Shown: in pieces, positions 1 to 11,299 of the stretch
Position numbering within the stretch: position 1 is the stretch's first letter
How the letters are laid out: each line of letters begins with the position of its first letter
DNA from: Lunularia cruciata
Taxonomy: Eukaryota; Streptophyta; Marchantiopsida; Lunulariales; Lunulariaceae
Direction of reading: 5' to 3'
Assembly: GCA_948567375.1 (NCBI GenBank)
Contig: OX419762.1
Coordinates: 27,482,608-27,546,607, forward strand
DNA length: 64,000 nucleotides
Position numbers and translations under genes: made by a program
Notes under the pieces: generated by a model
The model's input: the letters and a program-made list of their open reading frames with translations, nothing else
Told to the model about the DNA's origin: nothing
Databases searched by the model: none

Positions 1-2015
1 CTTTTTCTAGCATGATATTAGGGGTAGCTCAATTGATTATGCATTCTCCTTTATTCTCAACCATCAATATTTTTACACTAGGAATTGACCCAACTCAAAT
101 GTTTAGGTTGGCTATCACATTTTGTGAGAGTAAGGATGTTGTGGTTCTCACTTTAATGCATATATAATTGATAGTGGATCCATCTTGGTTAAGGGATATG
201 GGATCCATTTTGCTACTAATGGCTTGTGATAGGTAGCATTTACTAGATTGGAGGAGTTACTTCTAGACCAATATTTTAGCAAACTAGTTTTACACTTGGG
301 GTTGTTTGATTGGACAATCAAAGTCTAATTTTCAAACATATTGGACTTTTTAATTGTCCATTCAAAAATATTGTCAAACTTTTCATTTTCCAAAAATTTC
401 ATTCCAACTTTCCAATTCATCCTAGTCATTCAATTGATAGTTCTATGATGGAAGCATATGTCATTGTGATAATAGTAGAGTCATGTCATATGTTAGTCGG
501 TGGAGAAATGGATGCCCCATGGATTTCAATATTGACAATTGGGAGAAGAAAATTTTCTTTAGACTAGGTTGGTAGTAAAGTGATGGATGTGTATGTCACT
601 TATTGGTGCACTTTAGTAGTGATAGTCTTGGCCCACTATAGTTAAGGATAATGGCATCAATCTGATCTTTAAATGATTTTATTACTTGGCTTGGTGAGTT
701 ACATGAGAGGAATTTCCATGTAGAAGATACTTCAATACTAGAGGAGATCACTTAGGTTTGGAGTATGAATGGAGTTTTTCCATCTGCCTTAGATATTCTA
801 TAGTGGAGTTTAGATGAGGAGTTATAATATCATGCAAATAGGTTGATACAATAGGCTTGGAGTGTAGCCTTTGTACCATCAATGGACCAATTTGATGATG
901 ATCCTTTTGGATTTGGTTCCTTTAGAGACCACACCTATTGCTTGGTAGTATTTGACTAAGGGAATCTGCTTATTGGATTTGTTTGGTAAGATTAGCATTG
1001 GACTAATTATAGTTTCTAGGTAGGTTCAGAGGTATTTGTATGTGGAGAGGGATGAGATTGCTAGATGAGTCTTTCTACATCATGTTGCACACTTTGCATA
1101 CTAGTATCCTAAGTTATTAACAATGTAAGCAAGTAGGGGTTACCTAAAGGCCCTACCATTAGACATTTTCTTTTTGGGGGTGTAGTATCTAGAGAGATAT
1201 GGTACTATTATTTTGGTGGTTTTTGGATAACCATGTTAGAGACATACCCATGTTTGCCAAGGACAAGGTTTGCATGAATCTTGTTCTAGTATGTTTTGGG
1301 AGATATTGCATATATTACAACATTTCTAAGTTTATTAGGTAGTTTCTCCAACATATATTTTGGAGAACATCCATTTGATGGTGACTCTTGCACACATGTG
1401 ATAGCAATTACACATCAGGTTTGGTCTTGGATTGGTCCAATAGTGTTGTTAGATGCAACTAGACTTGGATCTCATGCAAATTGTCCTTGTCTATAGTGGA
1501 CTAACCTCTTACCTAGAGAGATTTTATAGCATGCCTATGGTGGGATTCAATGACCAACACACCTTCTTGCTAATAATACTTTGGATGTTGGATGCCAATC
1601 TCAAATGGTGGGAGTGATTTATAGGTCACCTATGGCAATCGTGAACATTGTAGAGTGACCCAAAGCTACTTTACTCATACTCATGAGTTTCCCAACCTCC
1701 CATGCTTATTGGAAGAGAGGTCTTGAAATTTTTTGGGACTCACAATTATAATAGTTAATGGAGCTCAATGCCAAGAAAAGAGAGCAGGTGATGTAGTATT
1801 TCTATCTCGGTATTATCACCCTATAAGTAGTGTTTAAGGGTAAAGACAAAGAGTTTGGAATATGAAAGATTTGGTTGTTTTTAAAAGACTTGATATTTAG
1901 TTTGAGTTGACTAGTTATGCACTAGTTATCACTATAGATATAGTGATATGGAGAGAGCTTTAATTCAAAGCAAAACTCAAGAAAAATTTTAGGCTAGTTT
2001 GGAAGAGATCTCACC
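1..2015. other. Decayed sequence, no recognisable gene
   Basis: AT-rich sequence with no reading frame longer than about 85 codons and no domain I can name. It lies directly upstream of a + strand Ty3 reverse transcriptase relic. It may therefore hold the worn gag-protease part of that element, but no zinc knuckle or protease motif is visible, so this is inference only. Confidence 0.4.
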
Positions 2016-2805
2016 TAGAGAGTATGCTTCAACCACAATGTTGTTAGCCAAGAAGGATATGCATAGCAATTGCATGGATAGGTAGATGTGTAGAGATTAC
2101 CATCCTATCAGCCAATAGATTAGGATTGATTAGTATACTATGCTTACATTGGAGGAGATCTTTGATGCAATTGGGTATGCAAAGATCTTTAATACTTTGG
2201 ATCTTTGAGTAAGATATCCTCAATTGCTAATCAAAGATGATTATATGTCCAAGACAACATTCTATGTTATTGATCTTCATAGTAAGGATATATTATACCA
2301 ATGCCAACTCTTAAACTCTTTAAAATATGCTACTCTCAAGTTCTAGAAAGATTTATGGACAAGATCCTAATGGGATTGGATTTTTCTTAATGCTATGTTG
2401 ATTACATTTTTTATCTATAGCACTATCATAGAGGAGCATCAGAGAGATTTATTGGAGGTCTTTGAGAGATTGAGATCTCATGGACTGAAATACCATCTTG
2501 AGAAGTGCAAATTCATCCAAGAGAAGGTTGAATATTTGGGTCGCATTATCTATCTTGGTGGACTTGGTGTTTAGTAGACCAAGGTGAAAGCTATTGCATG
2601 TATTCTTTGACTTAAAAATATAAGTAGAGTGTGAGAATTCCTTGGATTGGCAAACTTTTATCACCAATATGCGAGAGGATATAGTGCAATTGCCAAGTCT
2701 TTGACAAAGTTTGACCAAGCTTACACAAGAGTGGTGTTGGAGAGATGAGCAAGAAATAACTTTTATAGAGCTCAAGGAGAGTCCAAATCTTAACCTCTCT
2801 CTCAC
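2016..2805 (+). pseudogene. A1 Ty3/gypsy reverse transcriptase relic
   Basis: Broken frames on the + strand read as a Ty3 reverse transcriptase. In order they show a KKD start, a cysteine-aspartate-tyrosine (CRDYHP) segment, an EEIFDA segment, a TLDL segment where the catalytic Asp is expected, and the thumb/connection part (HLEKCKF, VEYLGRI, EFLGLANFYHQYARGYS). The last part, to about 2800, reads like the start of the RNase H linker (SLTKL...W..EQE..F.ELKE). Many stops and frame changes show long decay. The expected RNase H continues only at 14,935, so the element (A1) appears to be interrupted by about 12 kb of later insertions. That the two pieces belong to one copy is inferred from order and strand. 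Confidence 0.7.
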
Positions 2806-4042
2806 TCATCTCTCTAACATCATCCTTAAGAGACCAATTAGAAGACTTTGTCATATTATGCTTTCCTCTTTCTTTGGGAACACATTGGATACCTAGCTAG
2901 GGAAATACGTACAAGAGGTTGTATGTAGACTTATCATTGATAATTTGGGCTCACTTGTCTTCCCAACCATTGAAACTTCTACCCCTATTTCTAATATTTA
3001 CTTTTATTAGGTAAGAGAAGAAGACAACCTAACTTGTCATCATAACACGCACTCCTTGTTTGTTGATAATCACTTCTAACATTGCCAAGGAGAAAAGCAT
3101 AGCACACCTAATGGAAAGGAACCTAAGCACAATGTTAGCACACTTATCCAACCAATTTGGCATACAATCAAGTATGCAAAACCCAAAGAGGATCCAAACT
3201 CAAACAACTTAATAACAACTCCCCATAATTTTAGTATATATGTGCTTTAGAGCCTCCTTGCTCTATCAAAGAGCTACTCTCAATCTGTACACAAAGATTT
3301 GATTCCACTTTGTACTCCAAACAGTGAAATATTATGTCTTTGAAGAAGAAATATCTATGAGAATCAAACAAAAATAAGTTTTTCTCTATAAATTTGATTA
3401 AATGAAAATCTTATGAAATAATATTTCCAATTATATAATTCAATCTAACTACTACAACTCTATTGACAAGGTTTCAAACTTGGGCTAATTTCATAGTTCA
3501 AACTTTAATCAAAACTCCAATCTTAATTCTTGCAAACTTTGGGCTAGAGTTTTTGCCCATAGATTCATGTAAATAGTAAGGAACACTCTAGAAAGCTGCA
3601 ATCCTTTTACTAATGACTTTAAATTAGGGAACTAAGATTCAATTGTAGTTTTAGATATTGAATAATTTTTCATAACTTATGATAATATTTCAAGTAGAGT
3701 TTTTTGTACCATATCTCATTATCTATAAACCCTAAGCTAACCAAATTGTACATAATACTTTGTATGTATTCTTGTCTAAACCTCTATGAAGTTTGATATC
3801 TAAATCTAAACCCAATCTCTAGATATATATCAATTTCCAAGATTGGTAAAATTTTGAGCTCTATAGACCCATGTATAATTGATCCAAGACCTTGAATCCT
3901 TCATTTGAACAATTCATATGAAACTTTTACACAAAAAAACAAGACCTAACCACCAATAGTACTGGAAAATTTCATAGGCTTATTCAAACCAAACATGAGA
4001 AATAACCAAAACCCAAAACCTAATCATAATCTTTACCCCAAT
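2806..4042. other. Intervening sequence, nothing recognised
   Basis: About 1.2 kb of AT-rich sequence with many stops on both strands and no recognised domain or repeat. It flanks the left LTR of E1 and probably belongs, with 9653-14,930, to the sequence into which E1 inserted. Confidence 0.35.
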
Positions 4043-4140
4043 TGTAAAAGACCAAATCCAAGGAGAGAAATAGGAGAATAGAAACTCACATTAGGACACT
4101 TGAATGAGGGAAAACTCCAAAATGCATAGCATGAGCTTTG

Positions 4141-4149
4141 GTATTTATA
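4141..4149 (-). promoter_or_regulatory. LTR TATA box (TATAAATAC)
   Basis: On the minus strand this reads TATAAATAC. It is conserved in the other two LTR copies (near 9342 and 55,068) and sits downstream of the heat-shock-like array, as expected of the U3 promoter of this element. Confidence 0.65.
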
Positions 4150-4170
4150 GGTAGCATACAAGGCCCTTGA

Positions 4171-4371
4171 GAAGCTTCTCAAGAAGCTTCCTCAAGCTGC
4201 TTTCTTAGAGTGCTAGCCAAGTTAACTAGGAAGCTTCTCAAGAAGCTTCCTTTTGGAAGCCACCTACTTGGCATGCAAGCTAAGCTAGTTGGAAGCTTCT
4301 AGAAGCTTCCTTCTAGAAGCTACTTACTTAAGGTGCAAGCTAAGCTAGCTGGGAAGCTTCCCAAGAAGCTT
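4171..4371 (-). promoter_or_regulatory. Cluster of heat-shock-element-like palindromes in U3
   Basis: Repeated GAAGCTTC palindromes (4171-4190, 4230-4249, 4291-4310, 4353-4372). The block at 4291-4310 is four contiguous alternating pentamers (gGAAg cTTCt aGAAg cTTCc), the textbook heat shock factor site. The cluster lies about 20-220 bp upstream of the TATA box in element direction. The equivalent block in the right LTR (9494-9510) keeps three perfect units, and the solo LTR (55,209-55,229) keeps four. Function is inferred from motif and position. Confidence 0.55.
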
Positions 4372-4457
4372 CCTATATACTTTTGGAATATTGTAGGCTA
4401 ATTGTCTTATGTGCTACTTTGTAAGCCCGACTAACTTTGTCGTTAAACTTCATATTG

Positions 4458-5990
4458 TTACATTCCCCCGCCGCTAGTTGGTGACATCCTCGTCGCCAAT
4501 GAAGCTTCAAATTCCTGGATGGCTGTTTGTGCATTCTGGAGGTGAGAAAGAGGTTCCCATGTGGCATCATGAAGGAGATACCCTTTCCAAAGGACCTTGT
4601 ACTTTGTATGTTGGCGACGGCCTCGTTGAATATGGTGATGCACGAGGATACGATCAACTTCGTACTCCTCATGATCATTGATAGGGACATGAAGAGGGGG
4701 AGGTTGGACTTGAGAGGAAAAGGAAGAGGGGTTAGGAAAAAAGGGTTTCAACTTGGAAACATGAAAGACAGGATGGATACGCATGTGACAAGGCAAGGCA
4801 AGTCGATAGGCAACAAGAGAGACAATTTAGGTGATATCAAAGTGTCCTATCCAATTAGGGGCAATTTTATGAACTTGGGTATCAATTGGGAGAGAGAGGT
4901 TACTAGAAGATAGCATGACTTTCTCACCAATTTCAAAGGTGAGATCATGACAATGGTGGTCCGCATATTGTTTTTGGCGGTTTCGAGCAACAAGGAGGTG
5001 AGACTTAGCTTGTTGGAGAGATTGGGATATAGTGGTCAAGAATGTGGAAGTATGAGGAACCTGAGATGGAGGAGGAGCAAGAAGAGAATATGGAACAAGC
5101 GGATCTTGGCCAAAATTGAGAAAGAAAGGAGAAAATCCAGTGCTTGCTTGTTTGGAATTGTTGTAGGCAAATTCTGTAGCTGCAAGACATTCATCCCAAT
5201 TGGTATGGTAGACATTGACAAAGGCACGCAACATGTCCTCCAATGTAGAATTTGCATGTTTGGTTGTCCATTTTTTTGAGGATGATAGGCCATGGACAAA
5301 GCAAGCTTGGTGCCGAGTATCTAGAAGAGTGCTTGCCAAAACTTCTAGGTAAATCAAGGATCATTGTGGGAGATGAGTACACATGGCATCTCATGATGCT
5401 TGAAGACATTTTTTGAAGTAGATTTGCGCTAAGGTTGGAGCATCCATGATATCACAAGTTGGTGCCAAGTGGATTTGCTTCCTAAGCTTATCCACAAACA
5501 CCACGATTGCGGTGTGTCCTTGTTTTGTCTTTGGCAAGGATGTGATGAGATCCAAGCTCACATGCTCCCATTGAGCGGATGGAATGGCAAGTGGTTGAAG
5601 GAGTACACTCGGCTTTTGGTTGCTGGCCTTGTTATGTTGACAGCTCTCACATGATCGGACAAATTCTCGAACATCTTGTGTCATGTTGGGCCACCACCAT
5701 TGACGTTGGAGGGTACTCAAGGTCTTGTCCACAACCATATGACCCATGATGGGTAAATCATGGGCTTCTTGAAGGCGCACAAGTCAAAGATCACCTTGAG
5801 CTCGAGCATAGATCCGGTCCTCATGGAATAAAAGGCCCTCCTTGATAGAGAAGATGTTGTACTCCTTATTGCATGCCATAAGGCAATCCCTTGTTCCACT
5901 TGGTGTAGAGCTGACTGAAACTCGTTTTGGACCTTGGAGTCAACTGACACCGTTGAAATTGCCGTTGTGATGAGAGGAAGAGACTTCAAA
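4458..5990 (-). pseudogene. E1 integrase with C-terminal chromodomain, broken
   Basis: Reading from about 5990 down, an HHCC zinc-binding segment is visible (H..H, then CESCQHNKAS) with the catalytic core start (WEHVSLDLI) in the frame 5391-5780. Frame changes follow near 5390 and 5300. The frame 4827-5357 carries the later core (EFAYNNS) and the C-terminal beta domain (FEIGEKVML). The last frame, 4458-4796, ends in a chromodomain at about 4505-4670 (EEYEVDRILVHH...YKVLWKGYLLHDATWEPLSHLQNA). The aromatic residues that cage methyl-lysine in chromodomains (Y of EEYEV, W of WKGY) are present. The stop lies inside the LTR, as is common for such elements. Several frameshifts make it inactive. Confidence 0.85.
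4463..4473 (-). other. E1 polypurine tract
   Basis: Immediately inside the left LTR the minus strand reads GGCGGGGGAA up to the LTR start. This purine-rich run is in the position of the plus-strand primer of an LTR element. Confidence 0.6.
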
Positions 5991-6121
5991 TCAAGTTGTC
6001 ATGATAAAACATCAAGGATGACAGGGAACCAACCTGGTTTGTACTCAAGTTTGATGTCATACAGTTGGAGTTGTTCCTCCCATTGATGATGTCGACTCTT
6101 CATGTGTTCCAAGTGTAAGGT

Positions 6122-7375
6122 CTACAACAATGGTTTGTCATCAATTTGCATGATCACTTTTTTCCCCAAGAGGTAATGCCTCCATACCTTGATGGCGTAT
6201 ACCATTGCAAGTTGTTCTCGATCTTGAGCAGAGTAGTTTTTTTCAGCCGTATTGAGTCGGCAAGACACAAAGGCAATGGGATGGAGTCCATCTAGGAATT
6301 CTTGTTGCAGCACGGCTCCAATTGCAAGGTTAGAAGCATCAAAATCAACCACACAAGGTAGTTGAGGATCATATGGTGAAAGAATGGGTCTTGAAGACAC
6401 CATATGCTTTAACTTCTGGAATGCTTCTTCATACTCTGTGGTCCATTGGAAGCTTGAGTTCTTTCCCAAGAGGTCAGCCAATGGTGTAGCAACATGAGCA
6501 TAATAATGGATGAACCATCGGTAAAAATTAGCCAATCCATTGAATGCTTGTACTTCTGTAGCATCCTTTGAGGTAGGTCAATTTGTAATGGCCTTGATCT
6601 TCTCTTCTTCTATCTTGATCCCCTTTGATGAGATCTTATGACCCAAGAAGGTAACCTCCTTTTGCCAAAAGGCACACTTTGACTTCTTGTAGTAAAATTT
6701 CCATTGTCTTAGTTGTCTTAGGACTTCTCGCACATGATTCACGGGTTTTGCCTTTGTCTTACTATAAATTAAGATATCATCCAAGAACACCACCACGGAC
6801 CGATCATCCAACACCCGATGCATCTGATCCATTAAGACTATAGGAGCATTAATGAGTCCAAAAGGTAGAACTCTCTACTCAAAATGCCCATACCTTGTAC
6901 AAAAGGTAATCTTTTGCACATCCTCTCTCTCAATGGGAATTTTCCAATAGCCACTGCAAAGATCTAACATGGAAAAATAGCGTGCTCCACTTAGTTGATC
7001 AAGCAAGTCATTGATCCAAGGCAAGGGATATGCATTCTTCACATTTTGCTTATTGAGCCCACAATAATCAATATAGAATCGAAATCCTTCATCCTTCTTT
7101 GGAACAAATAGTACCGGTGCTCCCCAAGGAGAGGTACTATGTCATATGAAGTCCTTCTCCAACAACTTTGTAAGTGTTGTTTGCAACTCCTCCAACTCCC
7201 TTGGTGAGAGCCAATAGATTGGTCTACTCATTGGACTACTCCCTGGCAATAACTCAATCTTGAAGGTCATACCTCGATTGGAGGGTAATCCCTTTGGCAG
7301 ATCATCTAGAAACACATCCACAAACTCCTTTACTATCCAATCAACCATTGCTTGATGAGGCTCTTGGTCCTCCAC
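6122..7375 (-). pseudogene. E1 reverse transcriptase and RNase H, broken
   Basis: The 7142-7375 segment is the protease-RT linker and RT start (DVFLDDLPKGLP, then a LSPRELEELQ segment). The fingers/palm are broken by stops at 6840-7140. The palm resumes at 6578-6832 with the catalytic FLDD motif (about 6778-6790) and the thumb (FLGHKISSKGIKIEEEKIKAI). RNase H covers 6122-6535, with the connection (NFYRWFIHYYA), the first catalytic Asp segment (VVDFDASNLAIGAVLQQE) and the YSAQDREQLA motif. A family-typical order and the absence of an intact full-length frame support a dead copy. Confidence 0.88.
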
Positions 7376-7689
7376 AGATTTTTCTTGTGCAATCGGCTTG
7401 ATTCACACTACGAATATAGACTTATCTTCCTCCAAAGCTTGCTCTATGGTTGCTTTACTAACAAACTTCCCTTTTAGGGACTCATCTCTCTTCCAAGCTT
7501 GCTCCATGGTTGCCTTCTTGGCAAAATTTCCATCTTGGGACTCCACTTCCTTCAAGGTTTTCTCTATGGCTACCTTCTTGACAAACTTCCCATCTTGGGA
7601 CTAACTATTCTTAGGTGTCTTACTCAGAGGTGCCAGACAACCTAATCAGAAATTTCTACCTTGGTGTTGTACTTGATTTTGACGTCGGG

Positions 7690-8968
7690 TCCAATCAAAT
7701 TGAACCTTATGAAGTTTAAGCCAAGGTACACCCAAAATGATATCATAGTGTAGAGGTGCCACTACAACCTCATACACTCCAAATACTTCTTCCTAATCTT
7801 GAAGGTAACAGGATGCGAGGTGCGGAATGCAGAACCCTTTCTACCATCCGCCATCATCAAACTACTTCCAATCATTGGCTTGATAGAATACCCAATTCCT
7901 TTGCTACTTGCATAGACATGCAATTCTTTGAAGTTCCAAAATCAACCAAAATCCTACAACCCCGATTAGATATCATACCTTGCAAGTGAAACAAACTTAC
8001 ATAGGTGGAGCCTTCAATCCCATTGGAACTAATCAAGCTCCCAGTAGGCGGCTAAAAATTTCCTACTAGGATTCCTTGTTTCCCTGATCATTCAGCTCCA
8101 CGACCTCCACTTGGGCAACTTGTCAAGGTTGTCCATTCTTGATCGGACATTCAGCAATATGATGCCCCAATTGGTGACAATAAAAACAACCACCATTTTG
8201 TCGTAGTTTCTCTCTATTTGCTATACCAAGTGGTCTTTGTTGAATGGCATCAATTTCCATGGGTGTTGGCTCCTCCACTTGTGTGTAGTGTATTGGTAGG
8301 CTTTGTGGAGGTCGAGGTCAAGACCAAGTTGTTCCCACCAAGGAATCAAAACGTTTGGCCAACCGCATGACTTCCTCCAAGTGTTGTGGCTCTCGCATGA
8401 TTACCTCTAATTTGGTTGTCGCCTTCAAGCCCCTCACAAATCGATCCAGAGCTTCACCTTCCAATATATCTAGAATATGCATGATGGTGTTTTGGAACTG
8501 CGTGATGTAACTTCTTATAGAGTCAATTTGTTTCAACTCTGCCAACTTATCTCATGCGGCTCGTGTGGCATTTATAGCTTGGAACCGACTAATTATTGCA
8601 CTCTTGAATTTTTCCCATGTCAAGATTGGTGCAACAATTTGTCGTTCCGTTTGCTCCACTTGGAATCTCCACCATAACTTTGCTACTCCATCCAATTGGC
8701 TAGAAGCCAAGAGACTCTATTTTTGCTTTTCTTGTAGATTGGTAGCTTCAAAATAACGTTCACAATCAAACACAAAATTCTCCACTGCACCCGAAAGATT
8801 CTTGCCTTCAAATACCTTGGGTTTAGGGAATCTGATCCAATCTTCTCCTTCTCGAATTGGTACTCTCTCCACCTGCTCTTCTCATCAAAGATCTCATTCA
8901 TCCAACAATCGAGTAAGGTGCTCAATTTGTTGTTGCATAGCAAGGATAACATCGGGTATTGCCGCCAT
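7690..8968 (-). pseudogene. E1 gag and protease, broken
   Basis: The best gag start is the ATG at 8966-8968, about 260 nt after the primer site. The product opens with MAAIPDVILAMQQQ, and the first stop follows within 25 codons. Further on, a gag segment (VENFVFDCERYFEATN, read near 8750-8800) and a frame at 8318-8545 are typical of plant Ty3 gag. A CX2CX4HX4C zinc knuckle (CFYCHQLGHHIAEC) lies at 8147-8188. A protease-like segment with ILVDFGTSKNC (Asp-Phe-Gly in place of Asp-Ser/Thr-Gly) follows at about 7900-7960. Multiple stops and shifts prevent translation. Confidence 0.75.
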
Positions 8969-9226
8969 GGTTGCTACTCTATCACACCACTCCCAATCTA
9001 TCTAATTTATTAACACATAGAAACAACACGTCCACCGTTCTCTATAAGTTACAACCGGAAGCACCAAGGGTTCCTCAGATACGGTGATCATATGCAAAAA
9101 ATCTTGTCCAAAGTGCAAGGTGATGAATTGTGTGAAACAATGCTTGGGTAGTATTTGGACATGAAAATCCCAATGGTTTGGTAGAAGTGGATTTGGTGGT
9201 CCATAAATTCCATCCATCCCATTCTT

Positions 9227-9238
9227 GCTCTGATACCA
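9227..9238 (-). other. E1 primer-binding site, initiator-Met tRNA
   Basis: The minus strand reads TGGTATCAGAGC one nucleotide inside the right LTR. This matches the 3' end of plant initiator methionine tRNA. It fixes the right LTR as the 5' LTR and the element as minus strand. Confidence 0.9.
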
Positions 9239-9239
9239 A

Positions 9240-9652
9240 TGTAAAAGACCAAATCCGAGGAGAGAAATAGGAGAATGGAAACTCACATTGGGACACTTGA
9301 ATGAGGGAAAACTCCAAAATGCCTACCATGATCTTTGGCTTTGGCATTTATAGGTAGCATACAAGGCTCTCCAGAAGCTTCTCCAGAAGCTTCCTCAAGC
9401 TGCTTTCTTAGAGTGCAAGCCAAGTTAACTAGAAAGCTTCTCAAGAAGCTTCCTTCTAGAAGCCGTCTACTTGGCATGCAAGCTAAGCTAGTTAGAAGCT
9501 TCTAGAAGCTACTTACTTGAGGTGCAAGGTAAGCTAGTTGGGAAGCTTCCCAAGAAGCTTCCAAGATACTTTTGGAATATTCTAGGCTAATTTGTCTTAT
9601 GTGCTACTTCGTAAGACCAACTAACTTTGTTGCTAAACTCCATATTGTTACA
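9240..9652 (-). repeat. E1 5' LTR (right)
   Basis: 413-bp partner of the left LTR with TGTAAAAG...TGTTACA ends, a TATAAATG box near 9342 and GAAGCTTC palindromes at 9372-9570. Small indels and substitutions against the left LTR show an old insertion. Confidence 0.9.
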
Positions 9653-11290
9653 CCAACACATTGATTTCAAACACTCCAACTTCATTTGATCAAATCTATA
9701 ATACCCTATATTTTTTAATTTTGTTACTTTTAGTATCTTTTGCACATTTGTAGTTATTTTGAAACCAAAAGTGGTCCCTTCTAAAAGTAATGGTATTCCA
9801 AAGAGAAAAATTCAAGGAAGGAAATGCTAGAAGTGTGAAATCTTGGGTACATTGAAAGCAATTCCTTACAATGTTATATTCTAAAAATCTGAAGTTCATG
9901 ACCATGGAAGTAAAACTCTTATGGGGAAAAAACTCTGATGGAGAGGCATTTCCATAAGTGGAAACTCTTATGGAGAGGAAACTCTTATGTTCAAAGCAAA
10001 ACTCATATGGTTAGACAAAACAACTTGGAAGGAGCTGCTAAAACTTGGAAGAGATGTCAAACTCCAAAATTAGCAAGGTCAAGAATATTGTTCAACTTTG
10101 CCTAGACTTAGTGAAGTATCACTAAGCTCATTGGGGTTTGAATGTACAAACTCCAAAGGAAGAAAAAGAGCATTCAGAGGGAAAATCTCATGATATTCAA
10201 ATTGCCATTCAAATTTCCAAGAAGTGCAATAGCCTAGGGAAAGCAATTGGTTTCTTTAGCATGAAAATATGATTTAAGAAGACTATTTGTAGGATGACAA
10301 GAAGCATGAGCACAAGGTTGGTTGCAAGTTCTCAAAGTTATGTAATGGAAGTACATTCAAGATTTGTGACATTAGTAAGTTCTTCATAGTTCTTCAAGAT
10401 CATGAGAGCCGATGATAGAAATTGAGCTTAAGAAAGAACAAGGGCAAAAGGGGTAGACTTTGTGCAGGCTAAACTTGGATTTCACATTTGAGAGTTTTAT
10501 AAACACTTTTGGGAAGGTTCAATGTGAGTATGGATTGACATTAGGGAAAAGTATAGTGAGAATTGCTACAATTGAATCATATTGAACACATGGTTTATGA
10601 GATGAGTGTAAAAAGGATGAATGAAAGGAAACATAGCAAGACACTTTACTTTTGAACACATCATATTTCAAAATCAAGATGTATGCCTATATCTTTGAGA
10701 TTGGACATTCTCATCAAATGAAGTGGGGCAAGAGATTAGTTCATGCAAGAATCAAAAGGAAGAGATGTTGAAAGGGAATCCACATTGGTGGACAAAATGT
10801 GACTAGCGCCAAGTTTTGGGTAGCAATGTGGGAGAAGATGGAGGATATACCTTGTCAATTGGATACACATGTACCAAGACAAGAAAAAAACACCAACTTT
10901 GGAAGTTGTTTAAGAAAGAAAAACATGCAAATAATGGATTCAAAGTCAAGAATTATCAAGACCTATCAAAGAGAGAAATTTTTTGAGTTATCATGAAGTT
11001 GTTCAATCCCCAAAGAACCATCTATATGACTCTCAATCTAGTTTTGTTTTTTGGAAATGTGTTTGCAACTGAAGGTATTGATTTGGCTTGTATGTTCCAT
11101 AGCCAAACTCAACATTGTACAATTCATTAAATGATCAGGGCCATAATACCTCATTTGTCTTGCACTTCTACTTGAGATTAATCTTATTGGTTGAGCAAGA
11201 GAAAGGAGATTTTGGGTAGCATAGTGTGCTTTAGTCCTATTTTGCAAAGAGATCAAGAGGTGCTACCACTCTTCAAAAGATCTACAAAGA
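9653..11290. other. Non-coding stretch with short 'ACTCTTATGG' repeats
   Basis: No gene is recognised. Around 9913-10,010 short motifs resembling AACTCTTATGGAGAG recur three to four times, and a similar cluster is at 13,490-13,640. The two clusters could be remnants of a repeat pair flanking the coiled-coil relic, but I cannot define its ends. Confidence 0.3.
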
Positions 11291-11299
11291 AGATCTTGA

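Larger units (their letters stand above)
4043..4462 (-). repeat. E1 3' LTR (left)
   Basis: 420-bp LTR with TG...CA ends. In element direction it holds a U3 rich in GAAGCTTC palindromes, then a TATAAATA box, then a short R-U5. It matches 9240-9652 and the split copy at 54,219-55,381. Confidence 0.9.
4043..9652 (-). mobile_element. E1, complete but decayed Ty3 chromovirus
   Basis: A full-length LTR retrotransposon of about 5.6 kb on the minus strand. It is bounded by two LTRs that on the + strand read TGTAAAAG...TGTTACA (4043-4462 and 9240-9652). The flanks CCAAT (4038-4042) and CCAAC (9653-9657) look like a 5-bp target duplication with one change. An initiator-Met tRNA primer site lies just inside the right (5') LTR and a purine tract just inside the left (3') LTR. 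Between them lie gag with zinc knuckle, protease, RT, RNase H, integrase and a C-terminal chromodomain, which places it among the chromoviruses. Stops, frame breaks and visibly diverged LTRs (roughly one difference in ten by eye) indicate an old, inactive copy. A solo LTR of the same family is at 54,219. Confidence 0.9.

Noticed and set aside
4160-4375. Regularly repeated GAAGCTTC blocks resembling a short-repeat array
   Set aside because: Spacing is irregular, blocks are palindromic, and they lie within the U3 of a retrotransposon LTR. They are promoter motifs, not a CRISPR or satellite array.
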